A stretch of 32,111 nucleotides of DNA from Lachnospiraceae bacterium (lineage in GTDB: Bacteria; Bacillota; Clostridia; Lachnospirales; Lachnospiraceae): positions 1 through 32,111 of the forward strand of contig JAFUKJ010000037.1 in NCBI GenBank assembly GCA_017467805.1, written 5' to 3'. Shown piece by piece: positions 1 to 5,890 of this stretch (positions are counted from its first letter, which is position 1; each line of letters begins with the position of its first letter). The notes below the pieces were generated by a model that saw only the letters and a list, made by a program, of their open reading frames with translations, did no database searches and had not been told where the DNA came from. The translations under genes were made by a program, and so were the position numbers.

Positions 1-1506
1 CTGTACATCCGTACCAACAGCTAAGATACCGCTGTCACCAATGCCCATGAAATCTCCCTGATGAATCTCTTTATCATCTATCACAGTGTCACGAACCGCA
101 TAAGTTACCTGACCTGTTGCAACATTTCCTGCCTCTTCAATCATCGTTGCCATATTGTCCTCGGCAGACATATCTGGAACATAATTAATGATTGCTGTAA
201 TTCCCTGTGGAACTGTCTTGGTAGGAATAACGAAGACATTCTTATCCTCTGTTAAATCTCTTGCCTGATTAGCTGCCATAACAATATTCTTGTTATTTGG
301 GAAGATGAAAATATTATCTGCATTTACCTTCGCAATTGCATTTAACATATCCTCCGTACTAGGGTTCATGGTCTGACCACCCTCAATAATATAATCTACA
401 CCAAGAGAGCGGAAAATATCATTCATTCCCTCACCAATAGAAACTGCCACAAAGCCTGTATCCTTATGCTCCATAGGTGTTTCCTCTGCCTTTACAGAAA
501 CACTTTCTACACTTGCAGTCTGCATCTGCTTCTCCATCATGTCAGAGACCTTCTCATCACGCTCAAGACGCATATTCTCAATAATAATAGTAGTAAGCGA
601 ACCATATGTTAATGCTCTCTGCATCGCAAGACCTGGGTCATTGGTATGCACATGCACCTTTACAATCTCATCATCTGCTACAACTACGATAGAATCACCG
701 ATTGACTCAAGATAGCTCTTAAAATCAAGCTCCATATCCTCAGTGAACTCTTTCTCTAACATAATCAAAAACTGTGTACAATAGCAGAAGGTAATCTCTG
801 CCTGCGCCTGTGTTTCAATATTCGGAGACATTCCCACCGACTTAACCTCAGCCTTTGGAACCGCCTCAATACTCAAATCCAACTCTTTTCCAAGGAACGC
901 ATCAAATGCACCCTTTAAGAACTCAACAAGACCCTGTCCACCAGAATCCACAACGCCAGCCTGCTTCAAAACAGGTAACATATCAGGGGTTTTAGACAAT
1001 ACAACCTCTGCTTCCTTAATAACCTCTCCGATAAATACTTCTAAATCTTCTTCACCAGCAACAGCCAACTCATGCGCCTTTACAGAAGCTCCCTTTGCAA
1101 CAGTAAGGATAGTACCCTCCTTAGGCTTCATAACTGCCTTATAAGCCGTCTCAACCGCCTTCTCGCAAGCAAGAGCAAGGATAGAGGTATCAATCTCCTC
1201 ATATTCGCTAATCGCCTTTGTAAAGCCTCTGCAAAGCTGAGAAAGGATAACTCCCGAGTTACCTCTTGCTCCTCTTAAAGAACCTGAAGAAATCGCCTTC
1301 GATAAAGCTACCATATCAGGATTCTCTAATGCAGCAACCTCCTTTGCAGCAGACATAATTGTCATTGTCATGTTTGTACCTGTATCTCCATCTGGAACAG
1401 GAAAGACATTCAACTCATTAATCCATTCCTTCTTATGCTCCAGATTCTTGGCACCAGCAAGAAACATCTTTGCAAGCATTTTCGCATCGATTACATTAAA
1501 AACCAC
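1..1506 (-). CDS. fakA: Fatty acid kinase-like DAK2 domain protein (FakA/YloV family), C-terminus cut by window edge
   Basis: The frame stays open from a GTG at 1506 to the left edge (502 codons). I read the start as MVFNVIDAKM because GGGAGGAG lies 8 nt upstream of that GTG. The N-terminal DhaL/DAK2 ATP-binding domain shows the Mg-binding segment VFPVPDGDTGTNM (Asp39, Asp41) and the loop SGSLRGARGNSG near residue 70; a middle domain follows with KVHVHTNDPG, then a DegV-like C-terminal part (about residues 310 on). Proteins of this family (YloV, FakA) phosphorylate fatty acids held by a DegV/FakB carrier for membrane lipid synthesis. The family is usually about 550 residues, so roughly the last 50 are outside the window. 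It starts 15 nt after the Asp23-like gene, the usual partner, so the two are very probably one operon. The carrier protein is not in the window. Confidence 0.9.
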   Translation of the reverse strand, partial: MVFNVIDAKMLAKMFLAGAKNLEHKKEWINELNVFPVPDGDTGTNMTMTIMSAAKEVAALENPDMVALSKAISSGSLRGARGNSGVILSQLCRGFTKAISEYEEIDTSILALACEKAVETAYKAVMKPKEGTILTVAKGASVKAHELAVAGEEDLEVFIGEVIKEAEVVLSKTPDMLPVLKQAGVVDSGGQGLVEFLKGAFDAFLGKELDLSIEAVPKAEVKSVGMSPNIETQAQAEITFCYCTQFLIMLEKEFTEDMELDFKSYLESIGDSIVVVADDEIVKVHVHTNDPGLAMQRALTYGSLTTIIIENMRLERDEKVSDMMEKQMQTASVESVSVKAEETPMEHKDTGFVAVSIGEGMNDIFRSLGVDYIIEGGQTMNPSTEDMLNAIAKVNADNIFIFPNNKNIVMAANQARDLTEDKNVFVIPTKTVPQGITAIINYVPDMSAEDNMATMIEEAGNVATGQVTYAVRDTVIDDKEIHQGDFMGIGDSGILAVGTDVQ

Positions 1507-1521
1507 TTCTAAAACTCCTCC

Positions 1522-1878
1522 CTAATCAATTACTCGAACGCCCTCAACGAAGATGTTGATATTTTCTATTTCGAGACCTGTAAAGTGTTCTACTTTATAT
1601 TTAACATTACTAATCAGATTATCTGAAACAGTCACAATACTTACACCATATGCTACAATCACGTGAAAATCAAGTATTAATTTATTATTTACGATATTCA
1701 CCGCAATACCGTGAGTAATACTATCCTTCTTAAGTAACTTCACTAAGCCGTCCTTTACATTAACAGAGGCCATTCCCACAATACCAAAGCACTCCACAGC
1801 TACACTGCCCGCATACTGTGCAATTGCCTCGGGATCAATCACGATGTTGCCCAACTGGGTATTCATTGAACCATTCAT
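1522..1878 (-). CDS. Asp23/Gls24 family envelope stress response protein (YloU-like)
   Basis: 118 residues. It has the Asp23/Gls24 pattern: an N-terminal strand-helix with GNIVIDPEAIAQYAGSVA, then a central GIVGMASVNVKDG segment, and a C-terminal amphipathic VKYKVEHFTGLEIENINIFVEGV block typical of the family. Asp23 in staphylococci is a membrane-associated protein linked to cell envelope stress; the small YloU paralogue encoded next to yloV has no firmly known role. The start is set by TAAGGAGGA about 9 nt upstream of ATG 1878. A TATAAT-like -10 hexamer lies at 1915-1920 on this strand, with no convincing -35. The gene is divergent from rpmB and lies immediately before the DAK kinase, a conserved Firmicute arrangement. 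Confidence 0.9.
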   Translation of the reverse strand: MNGSMNTQLGNIVIDPEAIAQYAGSVAVECFGIVGMASVNVKDGLVKLLKKDSITHGIAVNIVNNKLILDFHVIVAYGVSIVTVSDNLISNVKYKVEHFTGLEIENINIFVEGVRVID

Positions 1879-1995
1879 AGAACATATCCTCCTTATTTTA
1901 TCTTAATTGCTAATATTATAACCGTAAACCTCGAAAAAGAAAACATCTATTTCCACATATTTTATACAATTTTATATATTTTATGAAATTAACAC

Positions 1996-2024
1996 TTGCC
2001 AAACCATGCTTTTTTTGTTAAGAT
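1996..2024 (+). promoter_or_regulatory. Probable SigA-type promoter of rpmB
   Basis: TTGCCA at 1996-2001 and TAAGAT at 2019-2024 are separated by 17 nt, which puts transcription start near 2031 and gives a leader of about 40 nt. The leader contains a short inverted repeat AGTCA/TGACT around 2037-2048. Hexamer fit is good for -35 and fair for -10. Confidence 0.5.
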
Positions 2025-2073
2025 ACTAATGTTGCGAGTCAAGTGACTTAGATTAGTCAAGGAGGTGCTAACA

Positions 2074-2259
2074 ATGGCAAAGTGTGATATTTGTGGCAAG
2101 GGCGTTCATTTCGGAAACAACGTAAGCCATTCTCATAGAAGATCCAATGCAATTTGGAACGCAAATGTTAAAAAAGTAAAATGCATGGTAAACGGAGCAG
2201 CTAAGAGAATGCATGTATGCACAAGTTGTTTAAGATCTGGTAACGTTGAAAGAGCTTAA
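2074..2259 (+). CDS. rpmB: 50S ribosomal protein L28
   Basis: 61 residues beginning MAKCDICGK. This is the zinc-binding (C+) form of L28: CxxC pairs are at Cys4/Cys7 and Cys49/Cys52, with the conserved GNNVSHSHRRSN segment and the basic block KRMHVC between them. It is a structural protein of the large ribosomal subunit. The start is the ATG at 2074, 6 nt after AGGAGGTG; an in-frame GTG at 2065 lies inside the ribosome binding site and is rejected. It is transcribed alone, with its own promoter and a strong terminator immediately after, and is divergent from the Asp23/DAK pair, as in many Firmicutes. Confidence 0.97.
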   Translation: MAKCDICGKGVHFGNNVSHSHRRSNAIWNANVKKVKCMVNGAAKRMHVCTSCLRSGNVERA

Positions 2260-2272
2260 TCATATGTAAATC

Positions 2273-2303
2273 AAAAGAACTATCTTACGATAGTTCTTTT
2301 TTT
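2273..2303 (+). terminator. Intrinsic terminator of rpmB
   Basis: A perfect 12-bp stem (AAAAGAACTATC / GATAGTTCTTTT) with loop TTAC is followed by more T residues, 14 nt after the rpmB stop. Confidence 0.9.
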
Positions 2304-2337
2304 GTGCATTTAAAAGTACCACTGCTTATGCTGGTTC

Positions 2338-2434
2338 GGCGACAACTTCGCATAGCTCAGTGTCGCCTTTTATACCTTCGCTACTCAAGCTACTTACGGC
2401 GACGGCTTCGTGCAAAGCACTCAGCGGCGCCTTT
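2338..2434. repeat. Two diverged copies of a GGCGAC...CGCCTTT stem-loop unit
   Basis: Part of a 306-nt stretch (2304-2609) with no convincing gene. Unit A (2338-2370) starts GGCGACA and ends TGTCGCCTTT, forming a perfect 7-bp stem. Unit B (2398-2434) starts GGCGACGG and ends CGGCGCCTTT, with an inner GTGC-AAA-GCAC hairpin (2410-2420). The unit starts are 60 bp apart and the units share the order GGCGAC, CTTCG, CTCAG, CGCCTTT. The pentamer CTTCG recurs at 2346, 2376, 2406, 2456 and 2526. An 88-codon open frame on the minus strand here reads as composition noise, not a protein. Confidence 0.6.
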
Positions 2435-2480
2435 GAACGTTTGTTTATACAAGGGCTTCGCCTCGACCACACTACGTTTA

Positions 2481-2608
2481 CATGAGCCATACCACCATCT
2501 CGTGCTAACGCACTCGATGGTGCGGCTTCGCCGTATGTAAATAAAAAGAAGAAGTTTTCTGCAAGCAAGCTTGCAAAAACTTCTTCTTTCATTTACGCAT
2601 GGCTCATG
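2481..2608. repeat. 128-bp segment bounded by a 10-bp inverted repeat, with two internal hairpins
   Basis: CATGAGCCAT at 2481-2490 is the exact reverse complement of ATGGCTCATG at 2599-2608. Inside lie a hairpin at 2493-2522 (CACCATC...GATGGTG with inner GTGC-TAAC-GCAC) and the terminator hairpin at 2545-2589. The right end stops 1 nt before the stop codon of the aldolase gene. No target-site duplication is visible. It could be a small non-coding mobile or REP-like element, or just nested secondary structure. Confidence 0.45.
2545..2589 (-). terminator. Intrinsic terminator of the aldolase gene
   Basis: A 14-bp stem (2545-2558 with 2576-2589, AAAGAAGAAGTTTT and its complement) is topped by a GCAAGC/GCTTGC inner stem. 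Read on the minus strand it is followed by a T-rich tail (TTTATTT), 20 nt after the stop codon. Confidence 0.8.
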
Positions 2609-2609
2609 C

Positions 2610-3587
2610 TTATTCCATGTTATCCAACAGCTCCTGATAGAATCTTGAGTAGTCGTCTCTTTTATCTCCCATAAACTTGATGGCCGAGGATGGATGTGAA
2701 TTCAAAATACCTGTTAAGAGGTAAGGTATATCATATCCCCAAACATTTCCTTTAGCCTTCTCAGCCTGAATGTACTTCTGAACGAAATCCATAACAGGTA
2801 CAAGGTTGTACTTAGGATTTCTTAAGAATGCAAGTAAGGATTCCATATAGCAGTTTCCTGCGCCACGTCCCATACCGCTTACAGTTGCATCTAATAAGCT
2901 TGCGCCGTTTGACAAAGCTTCAATTGTATTCGCAAATGCTAACTGCTGATTGTTATGCGCATGCATACCGATTCTCTTATTATGCTTTGCAGCGATGTTC
3001 ATATACTTATCTGTGAGCTTGCGAATCTGCTCTGGGTAGAAAGCGCCAAAGCTGTCTACGAGGTAGATGATATCAACATCACTCTCTGCAAGAAGCTCAA
3101 GTCCCTTATCAAGCTCCTCCTCACGAACCTTAGAAATCGCCATGATATTAACTGTTGTTTCATAACCCTTCTCATGTGCATCCTGAATCATCTCAATTGC
3201 TGTAGGAATCTGATGAATGTATGTAGCTGTACGAACAAGGTCAATGACACTGTCTTCCTTTTTCAAAATATCATTCTTGTAATCTGTTCTTCCTACATCA
3301 GTCATAACCGCAATCTTCAAATCAAAATCATTGTTGCCAACGATTGCGCGAATATCTTCCTCTTCACAGAACTTCCACTTACCGTAGTCCTCCTTCTTAA
3401 AGATATCCTTAGATGCCTTATAACCAAACTCCATATAGTCAACGCCCGCTTTAATATTGGTGCGATATAAATCCTTTACAAACTCATCTGAAAAGCCAAA
3501 GTTATTCACCAAACCGCCATCACGAAGTGTACAGTCTACGACCTTAATATCAGGTCTGAATCCAATTAAATTACCGTTATTTCCCAT
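2610..3587 (-). CDS. HMGL-like aldolase (DRE-TIM metallolyase superfamily)
   Basis: 325 residues, a TIM-barrel enzyme of the HMG-CoA lyase-like / 4-hydroxy-2-oxovalerate aldolase type. Visible signatures are the N-terminal metal-site motif DCTLRDGG (Asp18, Arg22, Asp23), YLVDSFGAFYPE near residue 176, the metal-binding HAHNN (His209, His211) and the GMGRGAGN loop near residue 238. The family cleaves or forms C-C bonds next to a carboxylate using a divalent metal; the substrate here is not predictable. I start at ATG 3587, because GGAGG overlaps the codons just after the upstream in-frame ATG (3599) and is correctly spaced only for the second ATG. It is a single-gene unit with its own consensus promoter and terminator. 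Confidence 0.85.
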   Translation of the reverse strand: MGNNGNLIGFRPDIKVVDCTLRDGGLVNNFGFSDEFVKDLYRTNIKAGVDYMEFGYKASKDIFKKEDYGKWKFCEEEDIRAIVGNNDFDLKIAVMTDVGRTDYKNDILKKEDSVIDLVRTATYIHQIPTAIEMIQDAHEKGYETTVNIMAISKVREEELDKGLELLAESDVDIIYLVDSFGAFYPEQIRKLTDKYMNIAAKHNKRIGMHAHNNQQLAFANTIEALSNGASLLDATVSGMGRGAGNCYMESLLAFLRNPKYNLVPVMDFVQKYIQAEKAKGNVWGYDIPYLLTGILNSHPSSAIKFMGDKRDDYSRFYQELLDNME

Positions 3588-3639
3588 AATATCCTCCATT
3601 TATATATATTAATTATTTATTTTTCGCTTTAAACCGTTA

Positions 3640-3651
3640 CACTTTAAAGTG
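3640..3651. promoter_or_regulatory. 12-bp perfect palindrome in the aldolase leader
   Basis: CACTTTAAAGTG lies about 10-21 nt downstream of the predicted transcription start of the aldolase gene. It could be an operator or a short 5' stem; nothing in the sequence distinguishes these. Confidence 0.35.
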
Positions 3652-3667
3652 CTAAAGTATATTTAGT

Positions 3668-3696
3668 ATCATAAACCGACTCATCTGAAATGTCAA
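3668..3696 (-). promoter_or_regulatory. SigA-type promoter of the aldolase gene
   Basis: On the minus strand, TTGACA (3696-3691), 17 nt, then TATGAT (3673-3668). This is a near-consensus vegetative promoter; transcription should start near 3661, giving a leader of about 70 nt. Confidence 0.8.
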
Positions 3697-3740
3697 TACC
3701 AAAATACAATTTTTCAATGTATCGCCACAATCAGTTTACC

Positions 3741-3986
3741 TTATTTGGAACTCAAAAGCTTAAAGATAATATCATAATTCTCAGGCTGATGCGGAAATGT
3801 ACAATTGGTACATACCTTTAATCTCCTGCAATTCTTTTCTATATACTCATTTTTCCCAGGACAATTCTCCATGCTGTATAGCGGACAATAACAGAACAGG
3901 CAGTTAAACGCTTCTAGTTCCGTGTGGCATGGAAAATATTGACATTCTTTATTTTTAAAAAACGATATGAGTTTTCCATTATGCAT
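3741..3986 (-). CDS. Cysteine-rich small domain protein (putative metal-binding)
   Basis: 81 residues with 10 cysteines and 3 histidines. The segments FFKNKECQYFPCH, FNCLFCYCPLY, ENCPG and VCTNCTFPH match the cysteine-rich small domain family (Pfam 'Cysteine-rich small domain'), which is often found near cobalamin synthesis genes and probably binds zinc or another metal; no cobalamin gene is visible here. The start is odd: AGGAG directly abuts ATG 3986 with no spacer, and an in-frame TAG precedes it, so no upstream start is possible. Translation may depend on coupling with the acetyltransferase gene that ends 26 nt upstream. No clear terminator follows. Confidence 0.8.
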   Translation of the reverse strand: MHNGKLISFFKNKECQYFPCHTELEAFNCLFCYCPLYSMENCPGKNEYIEKNCRRLKVCTNCTFPHQPENYDIIFKLLSSK

Positions 3987-4012
3987 CTCCTAACATCTAG
4001 TCATTCAACCTA

Positions 4013-4570
4013 CTAACATACCGATGTCATAGTTAATTCATGTATAGAAATTGGCGGTGTTGGCACATCAGAATATTCCGCAAGCACATATTCATAATAC
4101 TTCAAATCATGCCACTCGCCATGCTTATAGCCTGCATTATGTAAGGTACCTGCATACTTGAAGCCAAACTTCTCGTGAAATGCATCACTTCTCTCATTCG
4201 GTACGGAAATCAAGGCATACGCCGTATAGTATCCCTGCGCACGGACCAAATCAATCAAAGCATTATACAAATCCGTTGCAATGTGCATCCTGTGATAAGC
4301 CTCGTCCAAATAAATAGAAACATCCACAGACCACCGATAAGCAGCCCTCTGCGCATGCTTTGATGCGTAGGCATAACCCGCAATCTTGCCATCCACTTCA
4401 TATACCAACCACGGAAACTGCTCCTGTATCCCCCTCATTCTCTCGCGAAACTCCTCAATGGAAGGAACCTCGTATTCAAAGGAGGCAGTAGTCTCCAATA
4501 TATATGGAGTATAAATCTCAAGTATCCTCTCGCAATCCTCAATTGTTGCCATTCTAATTCGCTTATTCAA
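4013..4570 (-). CDS. GNAT family N-acetyltransferase (phosphinothricin acetyltransferase-like)
   Basis: 185 residues. The N-terminus IRMATIEDCERILEIYTPYI and the pattern TTASFEYEVPS...PWLVYEVDGKIAGYAYA match the bar/pat subgroup of GNAT enzymes, which acetylate amino groups with acetyl-CoA. VSIYLDEAYHR and the C-terminal SVPNERSDAFHEKFGFKYAGTLHNAGYKHGEWHDLKYYEY are also typical. The acetyl-CoA loop, normally R-x-x-G-x-G/A, reads HRMHIAT, so the usual glycines are missing. The start is a TTG (4570) with AGGAGG 8 nt before it; the first ATG (4552) is too far from that site. The substrate is unknown. It is followed closely by the Cys-rich small gene. Confidence 0.85.
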   Translation of the reverse strand: MNKRIRMATIEDCERILEIYTPYILETTASFEYEVPSIEEFRERMRGIQEQFPWLVYEVDGKIAGYAYASKHAQRAAYRWSVDVSIYLDEAYHRMHIATDLYNALIDLVRAQGYYTAYALISVPNERSDAFHEKFGFKYAGTLHNAGYKHGEWHDLKYYEYVLAEYSDVPTPPISIHELTMTSVC

Positions 4571-4595
4571 AATCGATTCCTCCTCAATTTCAAAT

Positions 4596-4637
4596 CAAGG
4601 AAATGAAAATTTCCTTGTCGCGCCGCAAAAGCGTCGC
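4596..4637. repeat. Two adjacent stem-loops between the J-domain and acetyltransferase genes
   Basis: CAAGGAAA/TTTCCTTG (4596-4617, perfect 8-bp stem) and GCGCCGC/GCGTCGC (4620-4637, one mismatch, AAAA loop). With the terminator at 4653-4673 this makes three hairpins in 78 bp. The first lies just upstream of the acetyltransferase ribosome binding site. Confidence 0.5.
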
Positions 4638-4652
4638 ATTCTGCATAAAAGT

Positions 4653-4673
4653 GAAAGAGGCTTAGCCTCTTTC
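4653..4673 (-). terminator. Probable terminator of the J-domain protein gene
   Basis: GAAAGAGGC / GCCTCTTTC with a 3-nt loop, beginning 1 nt after the stop codon; the minus-strand tail is ACTTTTA. Confidence 0.65.
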
Positions 4674-4674
4674 G

Positions 4675-5241
4675 CTAAACCTCATAATATTGTTTCTTTA
4701 ATGCATCATATTCTGCCTGAATACGCATCAGCGTCTTCGCATCACCACAACGATTATCAGGATGATATATCTTCAATAACTCCTTATAACGCTTGCGCAA
4801 CGCCAATTGATTATCCACGCCCTTAAAAAATCCAATATCCGCACCACTTGTATCAATCGGATATACCTTTGCAGGCGGTGGTGTATTCACCTTCTGCTTC
4901 CTATAACGTGTCCTTTCGTATTCAAAATTCAAACGCTCACACTCTAACATCTTCTTGTCTACAGATAACTGCTGGTATCCCTCTTCAATTATCTTCAACT
5001 TCTTCTTCATGAATATCTCGTTGTCACGGAAACGCTTTTTTTCAGTCTCAATCTTCAAGTTAAATGCATTTCTTTCACTCTCTAGTGCAATTCTCTCCTG
5101 TTGTAATTCATGACGTAATTTCTCAAGTTCGTCCTTGCGCGCCTGAATTCTGACCTGCTCCTGAAACATCCATGTCTTAAGCTTCTTAAGCTCGTCTGAT
5201 GTCTCAGCCTCCTTCAGCTTCTCATCAAAATCCAAAACCAT
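4675..5241 (-). CDS. J-domain protein with long N-terminal coiled coil
   Basis: 188 residues. Residues about 8-115 are highly charged heptad-rich helix (repeated E/K/R/Q/L), predicted coiled coil. After a Pro-rich joint (NTPPPAKVYP) the C-terminus carries a compact J domain with the catalytic tripeptide His160-Pro161-Asp162 in LLKIYHPDNR, the part that stimulates Hsp70 ATPase. No Gly/Phe region or zinc-finger domain is present, so this is a class C type co-chaperone whose J domain is unusually placed at the C-terminus. The start is ATG 5241 with GAGGGAG 5 nt upstream; in-frame codons further upstream overlap the preceding small gene and are rejected. The client is unknown; neighbours are sporulation-linked genes. 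Confidence 0.8.
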   Translation of the reverse strand: MVLDFDEKLKEAETSDELKKLKTWMFQEQVRIQARKDELEKLRHELQQERIALESERNAFNLKIETEKKRFRDNEIFMKKKLKIIEEGYQQLSVDKKMLECERLNFEYERTRYRKQKVNTPPPAKVYPIDTSGADIGFFKGVDNQLALRKRYKELLKIYHPDNRCGDAKTLMRIQAEYDALKKQYYEV

Positions 5242-5281
5242 AGCTACTCCCTCTTTATCATGATTAATAACTGCTACACCC

Positions 5282-5419
5282 CTAACAGTTGAATAAATTA
5301 TATCCAATAATGACCAATAATGCAATGATAATCAACTCAAGCCAGACAATCTTTATCAAAAATGTCAGAACCATACCTACTGCTATCCAAAATAAAGCAA
5401 ACCCGATTAATCGTCTCAT
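5282..5419 (-). CDS. Small (45-residue) membrane protein, unknown function
   Basis: The frame runs from ATG 5419 to TAG 5282 and encodes MRRLIGFALFWIAVGMVL..., two hydrophobic helices (about residues 4-22 and 26-42) split by a short KIVWLE turn, ending GYNLFNC. The N-terminal positive charge predicts an N-in hairpin. I recognise the pattern (M-[RK]-[RK]-LI...GxGM...IGYNLF-C) from many clostridial hypothetical proteins, but no function is known. The ribosome binding site is weak (GGGCGG, 5 nt spacer). It lies between gerW (56 nt upstream) and the J-domain gene (40 nt downstream), all on one strand, and so is probably part of that transcript. Confidence 0.7.
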   Translation of the reverse strand: MRRLIGFALFWIAVGMVLTFLIKIVWLELIIIALLVIIGYNLFNC

Positions 5420-5475
5420 ATAATGCCGCCCAAAGGTCTTTGTTACATTATATGCATTGCATCCCTTAAATCATA

Positions 5476-5889
5476 CTACTCTGCTGTATTCTCTTCTACT
5501 GAATCATCAGACGGAAAGGCTGTATGAATCACTTCCTCATCACTTGGCATCTCTTCCTTCTTAGTAGTAAACTTGTCCACCAAATCAGGAATCATATCAA
5601 GCACCTTAGTAACGCTGTCCTGATTCTTAATATTTACAAGCTTAATCTGACCATTCTTAATCGCCAATACAGCACTTGGTGACATTTTACCACTCATGCC
5701 GCCCGCACCACTGTTCTTCTTATCCTGAGTAGATGCACCTGCACCGACACCAAAGCTTACGTCCACTAATGGAACAATCGTAGTATCTCCAATCTGAATC
5801 GGTTCTCCTACTACAGTCTTAGAAGACAGAAAGCCTTCCATTCCCTTCATCATAGAACCTACAATTCCGTTAAAACTATTATCTGCCAT
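5476..5889 (-). CDS. gerW: GerW family sporulation protein (YtfJ)
   Basis: 137 residues. The YtfJ/GerW pattern is clear: an N-terminal helix GIVGSMMKGMEGFLSSKTVVGEPI, then TTIVPLVDVSFGVGAGA, a Gly/Ser-rich joint (GAGGMSGKMSP), and a PSAVLAIKNGQIKLVNIK strand segment. In Bacillus subtilis the YtfJ homologue is made in the forespore and is needed for normal germination. The C-terminal 35 residues are acidic and variable. The start codon lies 1 nt after the stop of the DUF2953 gene, and its ribosome binding site (GGGAGG) is inside the end of that gene, so translation is probably coupled. Confidence 0.9.
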   Translation of the reverse strand: MADNSFNGIVGSMMKGMEGFLSSKTVVGEPIQIGDTTIVPLVDVSFGVGAGASTQDKKNSGAGGMSGKMSPSAVLAIKNGQIKLVNIKNQDSVTKVLDMIPDLVDKFTTKKEEMPSDEEVIHTAFPSDDSVEENTAE

Positions 5890-5890
5890 A

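Noticed and set aside
2326-2592. 88-codon minus-strand open frame and 78-codon plus-strand open frame over the stem-loop stretch
   Set aside because: No ribosome binding site, no recognisable domain, and the frames run through terminator hairpins and repeats.
2273-2609. CRISPR array
   Set aside because: The repeated units are only two, diverged, and internally self-complementary; there are no regular unique spacers or cas genes.
2955-3470. 171-codon plus-strand frame opposite the aldolase gene
   Set aside because: It is antisense to a well-supported gene and has the Cys/Leu/Asn-rich composition of a shadow frame.
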